A DNA stretch of 64,000 bases from assembly GCA_022072255.1 (NCBI GenBank), contig JAJVHZ010000076.1, positions 92,546 through 156,545 of the forward strand, given 5' to 3'. The position numbers were made by a program, and so were the translations under genes. Below are positions 20,666-28,611 of this stretch, in pieces. Source of the DNA: Gammaproteobacteria bacterium (GTDB lineage: Bacteria; Pseudomonadota; Gammaproteobacteria; JAJPIJ01). Position 1 is the first letter of the stretch, and the number at the start of each line of letters is the position of its first letter. The notes beneath the pieces are model-generated. The model ran no database searches. It worked only from the letters and a program-made list of their open reading frames with translations, and was not told the DNA's origin.

Positions 20666-22063
20666 TCAGCGATGCACGACGAACTGGTCCTCGGTCCGCA
20701 TGAACAGGCGCAGCATGGCCGCGGCCTTGTCGAGGCTCTCCTGGTATTCCGCCTCCATCGACGAATCCATGACGATGCCGCCGCCGGCCCAGGCGTGCAT
20801 CCAGCCGTCGCAACAGACCAGCGTGCGGATGGCGATGCTGGTGTCCATGTTGCCGTCGTGTCCGACGTAACCGATGGCGCCGCAATACACGCTGCGGCGG
20901 TGCGGCTCGAGCTCCTCGATGATCTGCATCGCGCGTACCTTCGGCGCGCCGGTGATCGAGCCGCCCGGGAAGCAGCCGCGCAGCAGATCAAGCGCGCGCC
21001 TGCCGGCATCGAGCTCGCCGGTCACCGTGCTGACCAGGTGATGCACGGTCGCAAAGCTCTCGATCGCGAACAGGCTCGGCACGGAGACCGAGCCGATGCG
21101 GCACACCTTGCCGATGTCATTGCGCAGCAGATCCACGATCATCACGTTCTCGGCGCGATCCTTCGGGCTGGCGCGCAGCTCCTCCGCCAGCGCCGCGTCG
21201 CGCGCGGGGTCCTCCGAGCGCGGTCGCGTGCCCTTGATGGGCTTGGTCTCGACCCGGCCGCCCTCGACCTTCAGAAAGCGCTCGGGGGAGGAGCTCAGCA
21301 CCGTGCCGTAGGGCGTGAGCATGAAGGCCGCATGCGGCGCGGGGTTGAGCTGCCGCAGGTACTTGTAGGCATCCCAGGCCACTCCCTCGGCGCGGGCTGA
21401 AAACCGCTGCGCGAGATTGACCTGGTAGCAGTCGCCGTCGCGCAGGTATTTCTTCAGGCGCGCGAAGGCGCGGGCGTAGTGCTCCCTGGTCATGTTGGCG
21501 GTGACCGCGGAGCGCACGCTGAAGGAAGGACAGTAGGCCACCGGCATCTCCGCGTGCGCCACCTCGGTGAGCGCGCGCCATTCGTCCAGCGTGCGCTCGT
21601 CCTGACCCTGCGTGACGATATGGGCGCGCCGCTCGTGATGATCGACGACGACCGCCCAGTCGTAGATTCCCACGGCCATGTCGGGCATGGGCACATCGGC
21701 CTTGGCGATCGCGGGCAGGCGCTCCACGCGGCGCCCCAGATCGTAGGCGAAATAGCCCAGGGCCCCGCCGCTGAACGGCAGGCCGCCGACGGCGGGAACG
21801 CGCTCGCCGAGCGCGCGCGCGAGCACCGCGAACGGATCCTCCCGGGTGACGATCGTTCCCGCGCGTGAGGTGATCTCGGTGTTCTCCCCCCAGGTGGTCA
21901 GCGTGGTATGGGGCTCGGCGCTCAGGATGTCGTAGCGACCCTGCGTGGAGCGCGGCCTGCCGCTGTCGAGGAAGATGCACCACGGCCGTTCGGCGAGCCG
22001 CTCGAAGCGCCGCGCGCTGTCGGCCAGAAAAGGGATCTCGGCAATCCGCGGGTGCGCTTTCAT
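20666..22063 (-). CDS. pabB: Aminodeoxychorismate synthase component I
   Basis: 465 aa chorismate-binding enzyme. The motif PIKGTRPR has the Lys (near residue 274) that marks PabB, where anthranilate synthase TrpE has Ala. Other conserved segments are SSSPERFL, ENVMIVDLLRND, CFPGGSITGAPK and SVYCGAIGY. It converts chorismate to 4-amino-4-deoxychorismate on the way to p-aminobenzoate, which here is needed both for folate and as the substrate of beta-RFAP synthase (mptG, also in this window). The ATG at 22063 overlaps the upstream stop by 4 bp (ATGA). No pabA or pabC is in the window. pabB is a known companion of methylotroph H4MPT clusters. Confidence 0.93.
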   Translation of the reverse strand: MKAHPRIAEIPFLADSARRFERLAERPWCIFLDSGRPRSTQGRYDILSAEPHTTLTTWGENTEITSRAGTIVTREDPFAVLARALGERVPAVGGLPFSGGALGYFAYDLGRRVERLPAIAKADVPMPDMAVGIYDWAVVVDHHERRAHIVTQGQDERTLDEWRALTEVAHAEMPVAYCPSFSVRSAVTANMTREHYARAFARLKKYLRDGDCYQVNLAQRFSARAEGVAWDAYKYLRQLNPAPHAAFMLTPYGTVLSSSPERFLKVEGGRVETKPIKGTRPRSEDPARDAALAEELRASPKDRAENVMIVDLLRNDIGKVCRIGSVSVPSLFAIESFATVHHLVSTVTGELDAGRRALDLLRGCFPGGSITGAPKVRAMQIIEELEPHRRSVYCGAIGYVGHDGNMDTSIAIRTLVCCDGWMHAWAGGGIVMDSSMEAEYQESLDKAAAMLRLFMRTEDQFVVHR

Positions 22064-23106
22064 GATTCGGCAGCCAGTCTCGCCACGGCGAGCGCCGGTG
22101 CGCACACGGTCGCCATCTCACGCCACCGCGCCGGGACGGACACCAGGGTCGCCAGTTCCGTGTACGGGCATTGTAGCCGCCGCGCGAGTTCGCGGGCGAT
22201 GAAACAGCCGCAGCCGGCGCCCACGATGGTCACGGCGTCGCCGGAAGGGCGGCGCGACAGCACGCGCTCGAGCCCGGCGCGGACCTGTTGAAGCTGCTCG
22301 GTGGCGAGGTGGCGCGCGAGCCGCCGCCACTGCGCGGCAGTCGCCTCGGCGGCATCGCGCCCGAGCATGCGGGCGAGCCGCCGCGCGCAGTCCGCGGCGC
22401 TCAGGCCCCTGCCGTCCGCCGTCGCCGACTGATGGTGCCGCAACGGCAGCTGGCCGGTGAGCCTGTAGACATCGCCCATGTTCGCGAACCACTCCGCCGC
22501 CACGCCCTGCCATTCGCCGCCAAACGGCGCCTGCCGCACGACGGCCATCACGGGCGTGCGCACGACGCCCGTATACAGCAGCTCCTGGTGCCGCAGGCGG
22601 TCGCCGTCGCTGCAGCCGCGTGCATCGACGCGGCCACGCCGTATGGGAACGATGTCGGTGGTGGTGCTGCCGATGTCGACCAGCACCGCCTCGGGGCAGC
22701 GCCGGGCGACCATCGCCGCGGTCGCGTGCCAGTTCGCGGAGGCGACGGCCTCGAGACGGCGGCGCGCGAGGTCCACCGTGCGCAGGCCGGCGCTCATCGT
22801 GTAGACGAGCACGCGGGCGCGCCCCGCATGCTTCATGAATGTCCGCAGCAGCGCGCGCACCCCGCGACGGCGATCGGGAAACAGGTCAACGAGTTCGCCC
22901 GTCATCGTCAACGCGTGACGGTATGCGCTCAGGTCGTACCGGCGATTCAGATCGAGCAGTACCGCCTCGAGCTCGCCCAGGCCGCGCCACAGCGGGCAGG
23001 GCAATTGCGCCACCTCCCGCAATCGTCCGTCCGCGGCGAGGGCTGCGAACTTCACGTGCGCACCGCCGATGTCCCAGCCGATGATCCCCCCTGGCCTGCT
23101 AGCCAT
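22060..23106 (-). CDS. MfnF-like hydantoinase/oxoprolinase-fold protein
   Basis: 348 aa ASKHA-fold protein: phosphate-binding GWDIGGAHVKFA at the N-terminus, a central VLVDIGSTTTDIVPIRRGRV (about 148-167) and a C-terminal VTIVGAGCGCFIARELARR. This is the hydantoinase/oxoprolinase-like family used in methylotroph C1 clusters; the archaeal member MfnF joins the aminomethylfuran diphosphate to gamma-glutamyl-tyramine. The ATG overlaps the MfnD-like gene's stop by 8 bp and its own stop overlaps pabB. The operon context makes a methylofuran role likely but not proven for bacteria. Confidence 0.82.
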   Translation of the reverse strand: MASRPGGIIGWDIGGAHVKFAALAADGRLREVAQLPCPLWRGLGELEAVLLDLNRRYDLSAYRHALTMTGELVDLFPDRRRGVRALLRTFMKHAGRARVLVYTMSAGLRTVDLARRRLEAVASANWHATAAMVARRCPEAVLVDIGSTTTDIVPIRRGRVDARGCSDGDRLRHQELLYTGVVRTPVMAVVRQAPFGGEWQGVAAEWFANMGDVYRLTGQLPLRHHQSATADGRGLSAADCARRLARMLGRDAAEATAAQWRRLARHLATEQLQQVRAGLERVLSRRPSGDAVTIVGAGCGCFIARELARRLQCPYTELATLVSVPARWREMATVCAPALAVARLAAES

Positions 23107-24085
23107 GAGTGCGCACCTCCACGCGGCGTCTGTCCAGGGGGACGTCGAACACGGAGGCATCGTTCGCGCAGGCCCGGCGCAGGAGTTCAAAGGCATTGAA
23201 ACCTATCGAGGCGCTCAGACCTGCATAAGCGGTGGTCAGGCGCGGATTGACCTCCACCACCACCGGTCCGCGCGCGCTGATGACGAGATCGACGCCGACG
23301 TAGCCGAGCAGTCCCGGCAGCGCGGCACAGAGCCACCCGGGGAGCGGCTGCACGGCGGCGAGGTGCTCGATCGCGCCGTTGACCACGACTCCGCACTGTC
23401 GCAGTGCGTCGCCCGCACGGCTCTGCAGTTGGCGGTTGCAGCCCAGCAGCCGCACCCGCCCGGCCGCGCACAGCAGCGAGAGGCTGATCGGCTCGCCCGG
23501 CACGAACGGCTGCACCACGGGCGCGGCGGTCCCGGCGGAATTCATCCGCTCCCGCACCGAGCCCGCGTCGCGGAGGTGATAGGTGTGTTCGCTGCCGGCA
23601 CCCTCGTCGGGCTTGACGACCCATCCGTACTCGCTCGCGGGCAACCGGCCGGCGTCCGAGGAGGTCGGGATCACCTCGATGCCGGCCCGCTGCAGCGCGG
23701 CGGCGGTCCTGGTCTTGCTGGCGGCGATACGCACGGCGGCCGGATCGCAGCCCAGCAGATGCCGGCCGCGCGCGACAACCAGACCGTTGAGGCGTTCGAG
23801 CAGGCCATCGGTCTCCGGCGCGACCGGCAGCACCGCGTCGACGGCGTCGATGGCCGCCGCCCAACGCGGCCACGGTGTATCCTCGATATCGGCCACCTCG
23901 CACCACGCCGCCGGGCGGCTCAGGCGCGCGTCGCGCGCCACCAGCACGCTGATGCCGGCCGTGCCATGGAGATCATGCAACACTGCCTGTAACATCATCT
24001 CGCCCTCGGCGGCCAGCGACTCCGGCAGCATGGCGCCCGCGAAGCCGCCGCCCGTGACGAATTCGATAATCAGCAGCCGCAACAC
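23099..24085 (-). CDS. ATP-grasp ligase, MfnD-like (tyramine-glutamate ligase type)
   Basis: 328 aa. The N-terminal strand VLRLLIIEFVTGGGFAG, lid region WVVKPDEGAGSEHTYHL and C-terminal metal site GPVVVEVNPRLTTAYAG identify an ATP-grasp carboxylate-amine ligase. MfnD adds glutamate to tyramine in methylofuran synthesis, and this protein heads the operon containing MfnF- and MfnE-like genes and pabB. Start GTG 24085 is only 8 bp from the GTG of the divergent HisA-like gene, so promoters for one or both must lie inside the neighbouring coding sequence. Confidence 0.8.
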   Translation of the reverse strand: MLRLLIIEFVTGGGFAGAMLPESLAAEGEMMLQAVLHDLHGTAGISVLVARDARLSRPAAWCEVADIEDTPWPRWAAAIDAVDAVLPVAPETDGLLERLNGLVVARGRHLLGCDPAAVRIAASKTRTAAALQRAGIEVIPTSSDAGRLPASEYGWVVKPDEGAGSEHTYHLRDAGSVRERMNSAGTAAPVVQPFVPGEPISLSLLCAAGRVRLLGCNRQLQSRAGDALRQCGVVVNGAIEHLAAVQPLPGWLCAALPGLLGYVGVDLVISARGPVVVEVNPRLTTAYAGLSASIGFNAFELLRRACANDASVFDVPLDRRRVEVRTHG

Positions 24086-24093
24086 CCGCCTCC

Positions 24094-24804
24094 GTGGAAA
24101 TCATACCCGTCATCGATCTGAAAGGCGGCCTCGTGGTGCACGCACGGCGCGGCGATCGCCGGCACTATGCCCCGCTCGCCTCGCGCCTGTGCAGCTCGAA
24201 TGAACCGCTGACGGTGGCGCGCGCACTGGTGGCGCTTGGCACCGTCGGGACCCTGTACGTTGCCGATCTGGATGCCATCACGGGTGCCGGCGATCACGGC
24301 GCCGTCCTGCGCTCCCTGCTGGAGGCCATGCCGCAGGTCGACATCTGGCTGGATGCCGGATACACCACGCCCGAACAGATCAAGCGCGTGGCGTCGGCGC
24401 GTATCACCCCGGTGCTCGGCAGCGAGTCGATCACCTGCCTGACGCATTATCACCACCTGCGTACGAGCGCGCCGGACGCCGTACTCTCGCTGGATCGTCG
24501 TGGCGAGCAGGTGCTGGGACCTGCGGAGCTGGCCAGGCGAGCGACGCTGTGGCCGCGGCGGGTCATTCACCTCGATCTCGCCCGCGTCGGCTCGGCCGAG
24601 GGGCCCGATGTTGCCGCGATCCGGCGCATGCATGCGCGCTCACCGGCCACCGCGCTGTACGCCGGCGGCGGCGTGCGCGGCGTGGATGACCTGCGCGCCC
24701 TCGGCCTGGCGGGGGCGCGCGGTGCCCTGATCGCGACGTCGCTGCACGAAGGCCGTATCAGTGCGCAGGATCTGCGGCCCGGCGATGAACGCACGGGCCC
24801 CTGA
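24094..24804 (+). CDS. HisA/HisF-like TIM-barrel protein of the C1 cluster
   Basis: 236 aa. It begins VEIIPVIDLKGGLVVHARRG with the HisA-type first strand and phosphate-loop Asp, then LYVADLDAITG, WLDAGYTTPEQI and C-terminal LYAGGGVRGVDDL. It is therefore a (beta/alpha)8 protein of the HisA/HisF superfamily. It is not in a his operon; HisA-like proteins are a recurring component of methylotroph H4MPT clusters, with no settled reaction. It diverges from the MfnD-like gene and converges on fae, sharing a bidirectional terminator. A role in H4MPT or methylofuran synthesis is inferred. Confidence 0.85.
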   Translation: MEIIPVIDLKGGLVVHARRGDRRHYAPLASRLCSSNEPLTVARALVALGTVGTLYVADLDAITGAGDHGAVLRSLLEAMPQVDIWLDAGYTTPEQIKRVASARITPVLGSESITCLTHYHHLRTSAPDAVLSLDRRGEQVLGPAELARRATLWPRRVIHLDLARVGSAEGPDVAAIRRMHARSPATALYAGGGVRGVDDLRALGLAGARGALIATSLHEGRISAQDLRPGDERTGP

Positions 24805-24810
24805 AAAAAC

Positions 24811-24833
24811 TGCCCCGGCGCGAGGCCGGGGCA
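24811..24833. terminator. Bidirectional Rho-independent terminator between hisA-like gene and fae
   Basis: Nine-bp perfect stem TGCCCCGGC / GCCGGGGCA with loop GCGAG. Reading the minus strand the stem is followed by GTTTTTTCAG (six T), a strong signal for fae transcripts. Reading plus it is followed by the weaker TTGTTGC. Confidence 0.85.
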
Positions 24834-24890
24834 TTGTTGCTTCGGGCCCGTCGCCGGGCCCCGGATCTGTTCTTGTTGTCGAAGCGGAAC

Positions 24891-25400
24891 TCAGACCTTC
24901 GCCGCGAACGGGTGCGCGGTGGACTTCTTGGCGATGACCTCGGAGGCCTTCGGCTCGCGCTTGACGGCGCGCTTGATGGACTCCTTCACCGCACGGTAGT
25001 TGAAGTCCTGGATCTTGGCGTCGTCGTCGGCCAGCCAGTGGATGAACACGCCGACGCAGACGAACACGTCGTCAGCCTCGTTGGCCGGGATGGTGCCGTC
25101 CTCGACGCACTCGGTGACGGCCATCGCCACACCGCGCTGGGCCGGTCCGAACATCTGCACCGCCTGCTTGGCGCCCTTGATGGTCACCTTGTTGAACATG
25201 ACGGTGCTCGGCTTGCAAGCCAGGTTCGGCGCAACCACGGCCAGCAGGGAGGTGAATCCATCCTTGTTGTTGACCAGCGCGTTGGCGAAGGCAACTTCGG
25301 CAGCGCTGCCGCGGGGTCCGATGATGAGGTCGATGTGGGCAACCTCGTTGCCGTCGCCGACCAGAGATTCGCCGACCAAAGTTCTGTCAATCACTGCCAT
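24891..25400 (-). CDS. fae: Formaldehyde-activating enzyme (5,6,7,8-tetrahydromethanopterin hydro-lyase)
   Basis: 169 aa, the usual Fae length. Condenses formaldehyde with H4MPT to methylene-H4MPT in the cytoplasm. Diagnostic segments are [19 protein letters not shown] (with the His used in catalysis), [38 protein letters not shown] and [12 protein letters not shown]. Start ATG 25400 is chosen because AAAGGAGG is about eight bases upstream and [15 protein letters not shown] is the family's normal N-terminus; a longer frame to 25469 is rejected. It sits downstream of the CitG-like gene with a 160-bp leader, so it may have its own promoter, as expected for a very abundant protein. It ends in a strong terminator. 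Confidence 0.97.
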   Translation of the reverse strand: MAVIDRTLVGESLVGDGNEVAHIDLIIGPRGSAAEVAFANALVNNKDGFTSLLAVVAPNLACKPSTVMFNKVTIKGAKQAVQMFGPAQRGVAMAVTECVEDGTIPANEADDVFVCVGVFIHWLADDDAKIQDFNYRAVKESIKRAVKREPKASEVIAKKSTAHPFAAKV

Positions 25401-25560
25401 GGTTCTTCCTCCTTTGGAAACACTAGAGTTTGTTGATGGTTCTCCGACAAGAGCCTTGAAGATAGACATAGCTCGTCACCCCGTTTTTATTAGGACGGAC
25501 CGATCGGCCCGGCCACATCGGCTGGCCACTTAAGGGATTGGTCTGCTGAAGTCGCGGACT

Positions 25561-26424
25561 TTAACTCGTCTTCTCAAGGAGGGCATCGAAGCGACAGGCG
25601 GCTAACGAAGTGACGGTCAAATCCGCGCTGGTCCCCGGGTTGATTCCTTCCTCTTTTAGATTCTTGTCCAGCCTCAGCAGTATGGGCACCGCTGCATCGG
25701 GATTGTCGCACGCTTTGATACGGGTTTCCACTGCCCGGAACCGCGCGCGAACCGCCTCGGCCGCCTCCGGCCCGTGCTTGCGCAGGACGTGGGAATCCGG
25801 GAATTCCGAGGCGAATCGCAGGTAGCAGGCCACGGCGGTCCACTCCGGCCCCCATCCGCGCGCCTCCGCCGACGCGACCGCGGGCATGCCCAACGCGAAT
25901 ATGTCGGCGTAATCGGTGGCGTACTGGCAGGCAATGCGGTCGCGCTGCGCCGCGGCGCGCATGGCCCCGAGCAGCGTGACCGTCGGGACATCGGCGACGT
26001 CCTGCGTCGCGCTGCTGCCGAGGCCCGCCGGGTTGGCCAGGCGTATGGCCCGGTAGGCCGCCACCGCGTCGGCGACCGTCAGTCCACGCAGCGCGAGGCC
26101 CAGCGCATCGCGCAGCCCGCGGCGCCCGCCGTCTTCCAGCACCGCGTGCGCCATCGGCGCCAGCAGCAGCACGATGCCGAGATTGGTGTTGCAGCCGACC
26201 GCCGCATGTGTCGCCTCCACGCTACGGAGGATCCGCTCGCCGACCGAAAGTCCCGGCAGGGCGATGACGTCGGCAACCGCCTCGGCGCTGCGGAAGAATT
26301 CATCGGCGACCATCCGGTGTCCGGAGGCGTGGACGCTGACATTACCCGGCTTCAGCGCCTGCACCTCGAGACGGCAGGCCTCCCGGACGGTGGCCGCGAC
26401 CGCCTCCGGGGACAGGGCGGCCAT
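25561..26424 (-). CDS. CitG-like protein of the C1 cluster (triphosphoribosyl-dephospho-CoA synthase family)
   Basis: 287 aa mainly helical protein. The N-terminal LEVQALKPGNVSVHASGHRM, CNTNLGIVLLLAPMAHA and C-terminal KNLKEEGINPGTSADLTVTSL match the CitG/MdcB fold. True CitG makes the citrate-lyase prosthetic group, but no citrate or malonate genes are near. This homologue is embedded between the RimK-like ligase and fae, as CitG-like proteins are in other methylotroph C1 clusters. A phosphoribosyl or nucleotide transfer step in H4MPT or methylofuran synthesis is plausible but unproven. The ATG at 26424 is 2 bp after the upstream stop. Confidence 0.85.
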   Translation of the reverse strand: MAALSPEAVAATVREACRLEVQALKPGNVSVHASGHRMVADEFFRSAEAVADVIALPGLSVGERILRSVEATHAAVGCNTNLGIVLLLAPMAHAVLEDGGRRGLRDALGLALRGLTVADAVAAYRAIRLANPAGLGSSATQDVADVPTVTLLGAMRAAAQRDRIACQYATDYADIFALGMPAVASAEARGWGPEWTAVACYLRFASEFPDSHVLRKHGPEAAEAVRARFRAVETRIKACDNPDAAVPILLRLDKNLKEEGINPGTSADLTVTSLAACRFDALLEKTS

Positions 26425-26426
26425 GC

Positions 26427-27428
26427 TCAGGGCAATGCCTGCAGCGGCGCGTCCGCGGCGATGCGCGCGAAGAAGTGATCCGCCAGCCGCGCGGCGAGAT
26501 CCACGGGCGTGACAGTCTGCAGCCCCTGCCAGGCCGGAATGCTGTTGACCTCGGTCACGGTGTAGCCGCCGCCGGGCAACGGGATGAGGTCCACGCCGGC
26601 GTAGTCGATGTCTACGGCGCGCGTCGCCGCCACTGCCAGGCGGCTCAACTCGCCGTCCAGCGGGAGCGCCGCGCAGTCTCCGCCCTGCGCGCGGTTGGTC
26701 AGCCAATGCCGGGCGTTGCGACGGTACATGCCCGCCACGGCCTGACCGCCGATGACGAACACGCGCAGGTCGCACCACTCGCTTCCGCTCCTCTCGATGA
26801 ACTCCTGCAGGTAGTACACGCCGTTGAGGCCCTCCTCGTTGGCGAGATCGGCCGGCGATTCGATCAGCCGCACGCCGATGCCCTGGGAGCCGAACAGTGG
26901 CTTGGCGATCAATCTGCGGCCGCGGCCGGTCTGCGCGATGGCGACGGCGCGCGCCTGCGTCGGCGATTCGCTTACCCACGTCTCGGGCGTCGGCAGGCCC
27001 GCGCGCTTCAGCAGGAAACTGGTCATCGCCTTGTCGACCGTGCGTTCGATCGCGCGCGCATCGTTGTAGACCCGAACGCGCAGCTCGCGCAGGGCGTGGA
27101 GTATGTCCAGGCGCAGGATCACCTGCTCGAGCGTGCCCCCGGGCACGCCGCGAACGAATACGCCGCTCGGCAGCAGATCGAAGGTCGGAATGACGATGCG
27201 CGGCGACGCGCCGGCGAGATCGAGGTGACAGGCGAGCGAGGAGACGTACTGGCCGGGATGGCCCCGGGCGGCGAAGACGCGCTTCAGCTCGCGCCCGTGC
27301 CACCCCGGTTCGTCGGAGATGATGACGACGCGAGGATCCCGCGCCGCGATCTCGAGCGGCACGCCCATGCCCTTGTCGCCGTCGCGTACCACCTTGCCGG
27401 GTTCCCCCTCTGCGGCGCGATCAGACAA
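26427..27428 (-). CDS. RimK/MptN-like ATP-grasp ligase of the C1 cluster
   Basis: 333 aa from TTG 27428, or 313 from ATG 27368; neither has a clear ribosome binding site. ATP-grasp hallmarks: KAMTSFLLKRAGLPTPETWV, IAKPLFGSQGIGVRLIE, YYLQEFIERSG with SEWCDLRVFVIGG, and metal-binding VTEVNSIPAWQG. It resembles RimK and archaeal MptN/CofF glutamate ligases that add glutamate to H4MPT or F420. It overlaps the end of mch by 8 bp, so the two are translationally coupled. A glutamylating step on the bacterial pterin (H4MPT versus tetrahydrosarcinapterin-like tail) is the likely job. Confidence 0.85.
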   Translation of the reverse strand: MSDRAAEGEPGKVVRDGDKGMGVPLEIAARDPRVVIISDEPGWHGRELKRVFAARGHPGQYVSSLACHLDLAGASPRIVIPTFDLLPSGVFVRGVPGGTLEQVILRLDILHALRELRVRVYNDARAIERTVDKAMTSFLLKRAGLPTPETWVSESPTQARAVAIAQTGRGRRLIAKPLFGSQGIGVRLIESPADLANEEGLNGVYYLQEFIERSGSEWCDLRVFVIGGQAVAGMYRRNARHWLTNRAQGGDCAALPLDGELSRLAVAATRAVDIDYAGVDLIPLPGGGYTVTEVNSIPAWQGLQTVTPVDLAARLADHFFARIAADAPLQALP

Positions 27429-28515
27429 CGCCGAAGGAACGGTCGAGCAGTTCCTCGTGCAGCGCGCCGGCGTGGAACGTACGGCCGGTCTTCATCGAGG
27501 TCACGGCGGCGCGCGCCGGACTGAACAGCATCGGGTCGATCTTGTAGAAGTCGTAGCCGTAGTCCTTGAATATCTGCGCGAAGGGCTTGCCGAAGTCGCG
27601 CGAGGCATGGCTCGGGAGCCTGTTCGCCAGGTCCTGCGCGGCGTCGTCGCCGCTGGCGACGAAAAGGTGCACGTGTCCGCCGAAGATGATCGCATCGTTG
27701 GTGCGGCCCATGGCATTGAGAAAGTCCGGAGCCGGCGGGCACAGCGGCGCACTGGCCGCGCCGTCGACGATCTCGCCGAGCGGAAACCCGATCGCGTGCA
27801 CCTTGTGCATCGCCACCTCCAGCACCCGACCGATCACCTGCACCGAACCGGCGAGACTCGGGGTCGGCGTGAGGATCAGCGTCAACCGGCGCGGATTCAC
27901 CCTGCACATGTCGGCGATCTTCTGCGTGAGCTCGAGCGGCGGCGGTCGGTCGACCTCGATCACCATGACGGCCTCGCCGGCGCTGTCGCGATAGGCGAGC
28001 TCATGGAAGAGTTCCTCGCGGCTGCCGAGCGCGCGCGCCGGCCCGGAACCCAGCGCGTTGAAGCCGTCCTTGCCGGAGCCATGGCTGAGGCTCCAGCCGG
28101 CATACTGGCTGGCAAGGCACGCGAGCACGGGATTGGTCGAATGCACGTCGATGTGCCACTTCCAGCGGCCGAACAGGTTCGCGGAGCGGATGAGCGCGCG
28201 ACCCATCCCGCCCATGCAGATCTCTGTGACCATGCGCCCGACCTCCAGGCCGCCGGCCGCCTCGATGCCCGCATCGACGATGCGCACCCCGTTGCTCAGC
28301 CGGCGCACCTGCACGCGCAGCGCCTGCTGATTGCTGACCAGGTTCTCCACGATCGGCGCCGCAAGGGTATTTACGCTGAGCGGGGCACTGGCGGCGCGTG
28401 CCCGCACAGGTGCGCTCCTCGCCGCGCGCCTGCGGCTGATCGCCGTCGTCTTCTTCTTTCCCGGTGTCATGGCGGCGGCCTTCCCGGCACGCGCCTTTTT
28501 CTTCTTCGCTGCCAT
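27421..28515 (-). CDS. mch: Methenyl-H4MPT cyclohydrolase, possible basic N-terminal extension
   Basis: Converts methenyl-H4MPT to 5-formyl-type H4MPT for Fhc. The family core begins PLSVNTLAAPIVENLV and includes GRMVTEICMGGMGRALI, VDVHSTNPVLACLASQYAGW-like wording (IDVHSTNPVLACLAS), IGRVLEVAMHKVHAIGFPL and PMLFSPARAAVTSM. From ATG 28515 the protein is 364 aa with about 36 extra residues rich in Lys, Arg and Ala (AAKKKKARAGKAAA, SRRRAARS). A GTG at 28407 gives 328 aa, the normal length, and has GAGGAG seven bases upstream. ATG 28515 also has GAGGA six bases upstream, so both starts are credible. It is downstream of an ATP-grasp gene and overlaps the RimK-like gene. Confidence 0.95.
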   Translation of the reverse strand: MAAKKKKARAGKAAAMTPGKKKTTAISRRRAARSAPVRARAASAPLSVNTLAAPIVENLVSNQQALRVQVRRLSNGVRIVDAGIEAAGGLEVGRMVTEICMGGMGRALIRSANLFGRWKWHIDVHSTNPVLACLASQYAGWSLSHGSGKDGFNALGSGPARALGSREELFHELAYRDSAGEAVMVIEVDRPPPLELTQKIADMCRVNPRRLTLILTPTPSLAGSVQVIGRVLEVAMHKVHAIGFPLGEIVDGAASAPLCPPAPDFLNAMGRTNDAIIFGGHVHLFVASGDDAAQDLANRLPSHASRDFGKPFAQIFKDYGYDFYKIDPMLFSPARAAVTSMKTGRTFHAGALHEELLDRSFGVV

Positions 28516-28611
28516 CGTTCTTCCTCTTCGATCTCCTGGCCGATGTCGCGGCCTCAGCAGTAGTGGAGGGCTCCGCGCCGTGCGGCCCCGGTCAAGATCA
28601 GGGCCGCTATC

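Noticed and set aside
20666..22063. Anthranilate synthase component I (trpE)
   Set aside because: The PIKGT motif has the PabB-specific lysine instead of alanine, and the context is pABA-requiring cofactor synthesis.
22060..23106. 5-oxoprolinase or hydantoinase of amino-acid catabolism
   Set aside because: The protein is far shorter than oxoprolinase and lies between MfnD-like and pabB genes, so a methylofuran role fits better.
24094..24804. HisA of histidine biosynthesis
   Set aside because: It shares the fold, but no his genes are adjacent and the neighbours are all H4MPT/methylofuran genes.
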